DNA of 8,583 nt from Bacteroidota bacterium. GTDB taxonomy: Bacteria > Bacteroidota > Ignavibacteria > Tepidaquicellales > Tepidaquicellaceae. How positions within the stretch are numbered: position 1 is the stretch's first letter; every line of letters starts with the position of its first letter. The notes under the pieces were generated by a model. That model saw only the letters and a list, made by a program, of their open reading frames with translations. It did no database searches and had not been told where the DNA came from. The DNA lies in NCBI GenBank assembly GCA_023429265.1, contig JAEYVS010000146.1, positions 1 through 8,583 on the forward strand. Direction: 5' to 3'. Of this stretch, positions 1 through 5,547 are shown in pieces. A program made the translations under genes and the position numbers.

Positions 1-97
1 TTTGTAAAAACAAGAGTTTCCGAAACGATGTTCATATTGAATTTTTTTTTTGTTCGTTCACTTCAAAAGATTATACCACCAATTATCACCGATTTCA

Positions 98-179
98 CCC
101 CCAAGGGGGTCCCTTGGGGAGAATTACACTATTTTTTATCGTATTTGTACTCAGCCACTCCCAAAGGGATGCCTTTGGC
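98..179. repeat. Pair of related GC-rich palindromic repeats
   Basis: Copy 1 has a perfect 9-bp inverted repeat, CCCCAAGGG (99-107) and CCCTTGGGG (111-119), separated by GGT. Copy 2 has CCAAAGG (161-167) and CCTTTGG (172-178), separated by GATG. The two align base for base over about 24 nt as diverged versions of one unit and stand out from the AT-rich surroundings. They lie 63 nt apart, a multiple of three, so in the + frame starting at base 1 they would encode TPKGVPWG and TPKGMPLA. The simplest reading is a REP-like interspersed palindrome family. A C-terminal coding remnant is the alternative. Confidence 0.55.
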
Positions 180-265
180 ATAATTATCACGAATTTATTT
201 GATTCTAATTGTCACTGATCAGAATCTTAATTTGTACGAATAAAACTTTACTTTCATGCGAGACT

Positions 266-303
266 GGTAACACCAATTACTGCGGAAAAGATAACACATT
301 GCC
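266..303. repeat. Degenerate copy of the 23-bp repeat also found at 4537-4582
   Basis: The segment starting at 266 (GGTAACACCAATTACTGCGG) matches the 22-nt core of the repeat at 4538 at 16 positions and that at 4561 at 17. A second partial unit, GATAACAC, begins 24 nt later at 290, close to the 23-nt period of the downstream array. This suggests an eroded two-unit array. Homology is inferred from this similarity only. Confidence 0.4.
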
Positions 304-519
304 ATCCCGATAAATCGGAATACCACTTATCTTAATAGGGCATTAATATTATATGTCAAGAAACGAGCGAATAAATTACGTTCAAGCTATCATAAAGATA
401 GTAACATTTACGGTGAATGTCAAGGCATTATGTTTATACGTTTCAAATTAATCCACAAAAGAAGCTATCATTTTTAAAGTAAAATTACTATAAATTATTA
501 TTGTCTTGCAAATAAGAAA

Positions 520-566
520 TTGTAAAAACAGGTTGACAATAGTAAGTTTTGTAATTATTTTATAAT
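520..566 (+). promoter_or_regulatory. Possible promoter for the propeller gene
   Basis: The stretch contains TTGACA (533-538), a TATTTT 17 bp downstream (556-561), and TATAAT at 561-566 with a less favourable 22-bp gap. A Bacteroidota-style reading is also possible, with TTG at 520-522 followed by TAAGTTTTG (543-551), which is one base longer than the TAnnTTTG consensus. None is a clean match. The position, 30-75 nt before the ATG at 595, is plausible. Confidence 0.3.
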
Positions 567-594
567 ATCTCACATCACTAAAACTCCGGGGCTA

Positions 595-1833
595 ATGAAA
601 AAAATATTTCTTTTCATATTATTTATTTATTCAAATCCTATTTCTTCTAATGCCCAATGGATAAGTCAACCAATCGGTACGCTAGAAAATATCTGGGACA
701 TAGAATTCATTAATGGTAATACAGGATGGGCATGCGGGGAGGGCAGCACGATATTAAAAACCACTAACGGAGGAATGAACTGGGTTCATCAACAAGCAAG
801 TATATCTAATGAGATACTCACTGGAATTCATCCTGTTAATGAAAATATTATATATTGCGTAGGGTATTTCAGAGCCGTAATGAAAACTACAAACGGCGGC
901 AGCAACTGGTTTACATTACAGAATAATAACCCCTGGAATAGTTATTTTGGAGTTTATTTCCTTAATAAAGATACAGGTTTTATATCCGGTGCATTGACGT
1001 ATGTATATAAAACCACAAATGGAGGTATAACTTTTGATTCGATTTCAAACGGAAGTTCTTATAAAAGAGATTTTTATTTTAAAAATGATATGGAAGGCCT
1101 TATAGTAGGGGATGGGGCTATTGTAAATAAAACAACAAATGGGGGGCAAAATTGGTCTAATATTTTAATAAAGCCAATTTTTGAGAACTTCAGAAGGATC
1201 TCATGTTTTAATGATACGTGTTTTGTAGTAGGAAATGAATTTAAGGTTTATCGAACAATAAATTTTGGAAATACATGGGATAGTGTCGGATATGTAAACG
1301 GAGCAGATGAAATATATTGTTCAAAATTTACCAGCACTAAAATAGGTTATGCGGGTGGTTCATTCGGGAGGCTTTTTAAAACAACAGATGGAGGAGGTAG
1401 CTGGCTGCAGCAAAATACAAATAATGAACCGGGTTTTTTCCTTTCAATATATGGGTATAGTGATAGTGTTGTTTGGGTATGTGGAGGCAGTGTTAATGGA
1501 AGGATTTTATATACAGAAACAGGTGGTGAAACATTGGTTTCTGTTTCTCAATCAGGAAATAATTTACCTAATAATTTTAAGTTGAATCAGAATTATCCTA
1601 ATCCATTTAATGCTCAAACATTAATTGAGTTTGATATAACAACAAAGGGAAATTATAAGTTTGAAGTTTATTCAATATTAGGTGAAAAAATGTTAGAAGG
1701 ATTTGATAAAGAATTTTCACCAGGTAGTTATAGTGTAAACTTAAATATGAATTCTTTTTCAAGCGGCATCTACATTTACCGTGTTACAGGAAATGGAATC
1801 TCACTTTCAAAAACTTTAATGCTGGTAAAATGA
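595..1833 (+). CDS. Secreted YCF48/BNR-like seven-repeat beta-propeller with T9SS type A sorting domain
   Basis: The 412-residue protein begins with a signal peptide (residues 1-20, MKKIFLFILF… with probable cleavage after SSNA). Seven repeats follow, each with a KTTNGG-like turn preceded by a G.[AV]G.. strand. The turns fall at residues 55-60, 97-102, 139-144, 179-184, 220-225 (RTINFG), 262-267 (KTTDGG) and 306-311 (YTETGG), a regular 40-44-residue period matching one blade of a YCF48/sialidase-type propeller. Residues 324-412 form a T9SS type A tail, with QNYPNPFN at 332-339 and a GIYIYR strand near the end. The protein is therefore predicted to be exported to the periplasm and carried across the outer membrane. 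Asp-box-like turns in such propellers are structural, no catalytic residues are evident, and the substrate is unknown. The ATG at 595 is chosen because the signal peptide starts there; no strong Shine-Dalgarno is seen. It appears to be monocistronic, with a structured element directly downstream. Confidence 0.88.
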   Translation: MKKIFLFILFIYSNPISSNAQWISQPIGTLENIWDIEFINGNTGWACGEGSTILKTTNGGMNWVHQQASISNEILTGIHPVNENIIYCVGYFRAVMKTTNGGSNWFTLQNNNPWNSYFGVYFLNKDTGFISGALTYVYKTTNGGITFDSISNGSSYKRDFYFKNDMEGLIVGDGAIVNKTTNGGQNWSNILIKPIFENFRRISCFNDTCFVVGNEFKVYRTINFGNTWDSVGYVNGADEIYCSKFTSTKIGYAGGSFGRLFKTTDGGGSWLQQNTNNEPGFFLSIYGYSDSVVWVCGGSVNGRILYTETGGETLVSVSQSGNNLPNNFKLNQNYPNPFNAQTLIEFDITTKGNYKFEVYSILGEKMLEGFDKEFSPGSYSVNLNMNSFSSGIYIYRVTGNGISLSKTLMLVK

Positions 1834-1862
1834 CTTAAAATTGATACGAGCTCCATAAATAT

Positions 1863-1946
1863 AAAAGAGGACACCTACTTAACACGCCAATGTTTAAGTT
1901 TTATCATTGCCTTTTATAAGGTATATGATAAATAATGTCCTCTTTT
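1863..1946 (+). terminator. 84-nt three-way-junction structured element, probable terminator of the propeller gene
   Basis: A perfect 11-bp outer stem, AAAAGAGGACA (1863-1873) with TGTCCTCTTTT (1936-1946), encloses two hairpins. Hairpin A pairs 1877-1884 with 1891-1899 (8 bp, one bulged T at 1893, 6-nt loop). Hairpin B pairs 1901-1913 with 1918-1931 (13 bp including one G-T wobble, one bulged T at 1924, TTAT loop). The T-rich run following the outer stem (1943-1957) is what an intrinsic terminator would show. However, the 62-nt structured interior is far more elaborate than an ordinary terminator. Alternatives are a small structured RNA or a tiny inverted-repeat element (MITE-like). Pairing was read directly from sequence; function is inferred. 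Confidence 0.6.
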
Positions 1947-1985
1947 TTATTTTTTTAACTTACAAAAAATAAAACCTTAAAGAAA

Positions 1986-4451
1986 ATGAAAAACATAATT
2001 ATTACGATAGCGCTGTTTTTCATAACAGCGAACTTCAATTTATTGTTTCCACAATCATTTAGCTTATATCAAGGTTGCGGAATGGAGGAAGTTACAACGA
2101 GTCCAGGTTCATCAGGCTCTCTCATTGGAGGATATTTAAAACCTCATAGAACGGATATTGATACGTCTGGAACAACTCCCCCGGAAGCAAAATTTCATAT
2201 TTTGGTAGTGTTTGTTCAGTTTTCAAACGAAACTCAAGCAGCCGGCCACTGGCCGATAAATGATGAGCCTGATTATATGGATGATCTATTTGCAACATCT
2301 AAAAACCCAACAGGTGATTATTGGGGAAGATACAATGAGAACTCTGCTATGCTCAGTGACTGGTTTCAGGAGGTCAGTAAAGGCAGAATGCATGTAACCG
2401 GAAGAGCAGTAAATATAATTTTGGATCATCCCGATTGGTGGTATAATGCCAATGGAGGAATTAATACAATGAACGAAGAAATTTACGAAAAGCTTAAACA
2501 CCCGTCATTAGGAATTATATGGACAGATTATGATCTATGGGCACCACCGGTTGGGGGTGTATTCAGATATAAAGCTGATAAATATGTGGATATGATATTT
2601 AGAATACACAGGTCCCGAAATGATACATTATTAGGAGGATATTCCGGTATTGCCATGCTAGGTGGTAGCGAATATATGATTGACAGTACGAATCAAATAA
2701 AAATTAACGGCGGATTTGCAGATATAGGCTCAGGACTTTCAATTCAACCTCGTGGAATTGCAACTAAAGAAGCAGTATTTGGATTTGCCCGCCATGAATA
2801 TGGACATTATCTTTTTGGCAGCGGACATAATTCAATAGGGATAATGGGAGCCGGGGATATGTTCTTCACTCCCTGGGAGCAGCTTAAGCTAGGGTATTTT
2901 GATCCTATCATTGCAGATTATGGTACCGAAAACGAATACAATTTAGCTGATTATTCTTCTTATTATTCAGATGGAGAAATTCTAAAAGTGGAATTAAGCT
3001 CTTCATCGGATTTTTTGTTAATTGCCAATAGGATGAAAGATTCCAAATATGATGTTGCAATGTTAGGAGATACTTCAAGAGGATCTCCATTTTTAAATGT
3101 TGGTGATTATGGAAAAGGCTTATATATTTACCATAGTATGGGCGGATTTAATCATCCTTCCGCAATGGACCAGGAATGCGCAGACGGATTATTTAACTGG
3201 ACACAAGACGGATATGGTGTCGCAGACTGGGAACCTCCAACAAATACTCCCTGGCTGCCTGTATTTGTAACAACCGCCGTAACCCGTTCGAACGATGATG
3301 GCTCTTTTGCTAACGCTTACGGTACCACAGCGTATGGAAAGGACGGAAGAAACGTTTTAGGAAAAAGGACAGATGATATTGTAGAAGGCAAATGGTTTAG
3401 TATAGGCAAAATGCACACTACACAGGGCGGTGAGGGGTTCGACAGACTATTTACCATAGCTCAACAGAATTGGACTTCCAGAGAACATTTTGGAGACAGA
3501 TGGGATGCCTGGGATCTGGGTTATAATCAGGTATTTAGTCCATATTCTTCTCCGGCAACCCATACCAGCTCAAATGGAAGTTCGGGAGTTTTTATTTATT
3601 ATGAATCAATTGATCATGGTGTTGCGAATATAAAAGTTTACAGGGATGGATATAACAACTTAGATGAAGATGAAATTTTGGAACTAACACCACCTTCAAG
3701 ACCAATGGGAGTTCAAATTGAAAATTGTGATGAAGGTTCGATTTATAACGGCTGGCTAAGGCCTAAAATAACATGGCTTCACAATCTTGAGCCTGATATG
3801 ACAAGAGGTGGAGGAATCGTACCTGAATATAAGCGCTATAAAATCTTCAGATCAATAGGAGCAGGAATGAATAGTTTAGTACCGGATGCTTATAGATATC
3901 CTGAAAATGTATATTCACATATTGCAACAGTTGACATAGGATCAAATTTAACTCCAACTTACATTGACACTTCATTACTTTCAATTTGTAATTCACAGCC
4001 AGATGCTTCTTGTCCACCTGTTTGCTGGGTGGAGATTCCTGTTCGATATAGAATTCAGGCAGTAGATAAGCATGATGATCTATCAAACTTATCAGAATTT
4101 GCTTATACAAATGCATACATAAATGATCCTGAAGGCGGTAATGAAGAAGAAGACAGTCCCCCCGGCTTTAATCAAAGTGACATTCCAACAGTATTTGATT
4201 TAAAACAGAATTTCCCAAATCCATTTAATCCTTCAACAAATATTCAATTCGATATTCCGAAGGATGTGTTTGTAAGTATTAAGGTATATGATATGCTCGG
4301 CAGGGAGGTTGCTGAGCTAGTAAATGAAGTTAAGTATGGGGGAAGATACATTGTTGGATTCAACGGTTCGAACCTCGCATCAGGAATCTATTATTACAAG
4401 ATCAAAGCAGGTAATTTTGAACAGACGAGAAGGATGGTACTTATTAAGTAA
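1986..4451 (+). CDS. Secreted M6-family (immune inhibitor A-like) zinc metallopeptidase with Fn3-like region and T9SS tail
   Basis: The 821-residue protein starts with a signal peptide (about 1-22, MKNIIITIALFFITA…). Residues 68-150 resemble the M6 N-terminal part: a hydrophobic strand HILVVFVQFS, then a Y.EN…DWFQEVSKGRMHVTG segment (the YY.E.SYG.L-like region of this family). The zinc site is HEYGH at 270-274, with His270 and His274 as ligands and Glu271 as catalytic base. His281 is a possible third ligand, followed by an IMG turn (286-288) and an F.PWEQLKLGY segment. Residues about 565-715 look like a fibronectin-III-like domain (ITWLHN.EPD, YKIFRS), carrying three clustered cysteines (668, 676, 680). 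An acidic linker (717-724) leads to the sorting domain, 735-821, with QNFPNPFNPST and ASGIYYYKI. The protein is likely surface-bound or released, degrading extracellular protein; the substrate is unknown. The start is set by the signal peptide, and the leader is A-rich without a Shine-Dalgarno. Confidence 0.85.
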   Translation: MKNIIITIALFFITANFNLLFPQSFSLYQGCGMEEVTTSPGSSGSLIGGYLKPHRTDIDTSGTTPPEAKFHILVVFVQFSNETQAAGHWPINDEPDYMDDLFATSKNPTGDYWGRYNENSAMLSDWFQEVSKGRMHVTGRAVNIILDHPDWWYNANGGINTMNEEIYEKLKHPSLGIIWTDYDLWAPPVGGVFRYKADKYVDMIFRIHRSRNDTLLGGYSGIAMLGGSEYMIDSTNQIKINGGFADIGSGLSIQPRGIATKEAVFGFARHEYGHYLFGSGHNSIGIMGAGDMFFTPWEQLKLGYFDPIIADYGTENEYNLADYSSYYSDGEILKVELSSSSDFLLIANRMKDSKYDVAMLGDTSRGSPFLNVGDYGKGLYIYHSMGGFNHPSAMDQECADGLFNWTQDGYGVADWEPPTNTPWLPVFVTTAVTRSNDDGSFANAYGTTAYGKDGRNVLGKRTDDIVEGKWFSIGKMHTTQGGEGFDRLFTIAQQNWTSREHFGDRWDAWDLGYNQVFSPYSSPATHTSSNGSSGVFIYYESIDHGVANIKVYRDGYNNLDEDEILELTPPSRPMGVQIENCDEGSIYNGWLRPKITWLHNLEPDMTRGGGIVPEYKRYKIFRSIGAGMNSLVPDAYRYPENVYSHIATVDIGSNLTPTYIDTSLLSICNSQPDASCPPVCWVEIPVRYRIQAVDKHDDLSNLSEFAYTNAYINDPEGGNEEEDSPPGFNQSDIPTVFDLKQNFPNPFNPSTNIQFDIPKDVFVSIKVYDMLGREVAELVNEVKYGGRYIVGFNGSNLASGIYYYKIKAGNFEQTRRMVLIK
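2011..2030 (+). other. Hairpin inside the signal-peptide codons of the metallopeptidase
   Basis: CGCTGTT (2011-2017) pairs perfectly with AACAGCG (2024-2030) around a 6-nt loop, beginning 25 nt after the A of the start codon. It is GC-rich compared with its surroundings. It could slow early translation or be chance; no other evidence. Confidence 0.3.
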
Positions 4452-4477
4452 AAAGTCAAAAGTGAAAAGTAAAAAGG
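4450..4477. repeat. Four tandem copies of a 7-bp AAAAAGT-type unit
   Basis: Directly at and after the metallopeptidase stop codon, the units AAAAAGT, CAAAAGT, GAAAAGT and AAAAAGG follow each other with an exact 7-bp period. This is a simple-sequence tract lying just before the terminator hairpin. It has no evident function beyond giving an A-rich lead into the terminator. Confidence 0.6.
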
Positions 4478-4483
4478 AATAGG

Positions 4484-4510
4484 GGCGCTTGATGTTTGAG
4501 CGCCTTTTTT
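4484..4510 (+). terminator. Intrinsic terminator of the metallopeptidase gene
   Basis: GGCGCT (4484-4489) pairs with AGCGCC (4499-4504), leaving a 9-nt loop, and is immediately followed by six T residues (4505-4510). It lies 33 nt beyond the stop codon. This is a canonical rho-independent terminator separating the secreted peptidase from the downstream metabolic operon. Confidence 0.88.
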
Positions 4511-4536
4511 GTATGTGGAAGTCATTAGATTGTTGG

Positions 4537-4582
4537 TGATAACACCAACAATGGCGGAGTGATAACACCAACAATGGCGGAA
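4537..4582. repeat. Two tandem copies of a 23-bp repeat
   Basis: Units 4537-4559 and 4560-4582 are identical except for the last base. Each contains GATAACACCAAC followed by AATGGCGG. The first unit overlaps a perfect inverted repeat, TTGTTGGTG (4530-4538) with CACCAACAA (4543-4551) around an ATAA loop, so the array can form a hairpin. A degenerate relative sits at 266-303, pointing to a dispersed intergenic family. Confidence 0.8.
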
Positions 4583-4600
4583 ATTGGGCCGCGATTAATT

Positions 4601-4614
4601 CACTTCTTGAAGTG
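4601..4614. promoter_or_regulatory. Perfect 14-bp palindrome, possible operator
   Basis: CACTTC and GAAGTG are separated by TT, 130 bp upstream of the enoyl-CoA hydratase start. Short perfect dyads of this kind serve as binding sites for dimeric repressors, and TetR-type regulators often control beta-oxidation genes. No regulator gene is present in the window, so the assignment rests on symmetry and position only. Confidence 0.3.
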
Positions 4615-4696
4615 TTATTATGATTAGAAATTTAATCCTCAATCGTGATTTCCTGCCTCTATTTCATTGTATTTATAATGCAATAAGGTTAAATTT

Positions 4697-4715
4697 TACC
4701 TTTAGCCTCTATAAT
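4697..4715 (+). promoter_or_regulatory. Possible promoter of the enoyl-CoA hydratase operon
   Basis: A TATAAT hexamer at 4710-4715 lies 28 nt before the ATG. No good -35 hexamer is found at 16-18 bp upstream. TACCTTTA at 4697-4704 is one base from the Bacteroidota TAnnTTTG box, but lacks a TTG partner at the usual distance. A promoter is expected somewhere between the terminator at 4510 and 4744. Confidence 0.3.
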
Positions 4716-4743
4716 AGAACGGCTTAACTTTCCAAATTACATA

Positions 4744-5547
4744 ATGAGTGAAAATACAGGCACTTACTCACTAATTAAGACTTCCGAATTAGAGAACGGA
4801 TCAGCCTTAAAAGTGGGTTTGATCGAGCTTAACCGCCCTGAAGTATTAAATGCATTAAACATTGACCTGATGAAGGAAGTTGTTTCAGCTCTTGAGTCAT
4901 TTGACAAAGATGCAGGAATAGGTTGCATGGTGCTGACAGGCAATCAAAAGGCTTTTGCCGCGGGAGCAGATATTAAAGAAATGGCAGATGCTTCGGCAAT
5001 TGAAATGCTTTTGAGAGACCAATTTGCCAGATGGGACAGGATAAGAAAGATCAAAAAACCTATAATTGCAGCAGTAAGCGGATTTGCATTAGGCGGCGGA
5101 TGTGAACTGGCAATGACATGTGATATGATAGTTGCCGGTGAAGGAGCAAAATTCGGTCAGCCTGAGATCAACCTGGCTGTAATACCCGGCGCAGGCGGAA
5201 CGCAGAGGCTCACGAAAGCTATTGGAAAGGCGAGAGCAATGGAAATGATCCTTACGGGGAAGATGATGACGAGCGGCGAAATGTTTGAAGCCGGTCTGCT
5301 GACTAAAGTGGTGCCGGACGAGGTATATCTGGAAGAGGCAGTAGAGCTTGCTAAAAGCATAGCATCAAAGCCGACAGTAGCAGTGCAGCTAGCAAAAGAA
5401 TGTGTTTTAAAGTCATTCGATACAACAATTGAGACAGGACTTGAGTTTGAGAGGAAGAATTTTTACTTACTCTTTGCTACAGAAGACAAGTTCGAGGGTA
5501 TGAATGCATTTATTGAAAAGAGAAAGCCCGAATGGAAGGGTAAGTAA
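4744..5547 (+). CDS. Enoyl-CoA hydratase (crotonase family)
   Basis: The enzyme hydrates trans-2-enoyl-CoA to 3-hydroxyacyl-CoA, the second step of fatty-acid beta-oxidation, in the cytoplasm. The 267-residue length is normal for a stand-alone crotonase. Visible motifs are LNRPEVLNALN (29-39), the CoA/oxyanion segment AFAAGADIKEM (70-80), SGFALGGGCELAM (112-124) with Glu121, and FGQPEI…IPGAGGTQRL (137-156) with Glu141. The two glutamates are 20 residues apart, as in the well-studied mitochondrial enoyl-CoA hydratase (Glu144/Glu164), which supports true hydratase activity rather than a variant crotonase. The C-terminal FATEDKFEGMNAFIEKRKP matches the trimer-forming tail. The ATG at 4744 gives the expected N terminus; no Shine-Dalgarno is seen. 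It is first in a tight cluster with the protease and sdhA. Chain-length preference, and a crotonyl- or 3-hydroxybutyryl-CoA role, cannot be told from sequence. Confidence 0.93.
   Translation: MSENTGTYSLIKTSELENGSALKVGLIELNRPEVLNALNIDLMKEVVSALESFDKDAGIGCMVLTGNQKAFAAGADIKEMADASAIEMLLRDQFARWDRIRKIKKPIIAAVSGFALGGGCELAMTCDMIVAGEGAKFGQPEINLAVIPGAGGTQRLTKAIGKARAMEMILTGKMMTSGEMFEAGLLTKVVPDEVYLEEAVELAKSIASKPTVAVQLAKECVLKSFDTTIETGLEFERKNFYLLFATEDKFEGMNAFIEKRKPEWKGK

Larger units (their letters stand above)
1..594. other. Intergenic region with short repeats, no convincing gene
   Basis: AT-rich DNA upstream of the first gene. It holds two related GC-rich palindromes (99-119 and 161-178), flanking copies of the motif AATTATCAC (81-89 and 182-190), a loose hairpin GATTCT/AGAATC (201-206 with 221-226), a degenerate copy of a repeat that recurs near 4540 (266-303), and small inverted repeats CCGAT/ATCGG (307-311 with 314-318) and CTATC/GATAG (387-391 with 397-401). 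One frame is open from the left edge to a TAA at 181-183, but its codons simply run through the palindromes and a poly-T tract, so I do not call it a gene. No tRNA or rRNA signature was seen. Confidence 0.6.

Noticed and set aside
1..183. A + frame open from the left edge to TAA at 181-183 (60 codons)
   Set aside because: It passes through a poly-T tract and both palindromic repeats, shows no recognisable domain, and its repeat peptides are explained by the DNA repeats. It could still be the tail of an upstream gene, but the window cannot show that.
1349..1585. + strand open frame of 78 codons within the propeller gene
   Set aside because: It is an out-of-frame reading of the repeat-rich propeller sequence, with no independent start signal.
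4530..4582. CRISPR-like array
   Set aside because: The two 23-bp units are directly adjacent, with no spacers, and no cas genes are present.
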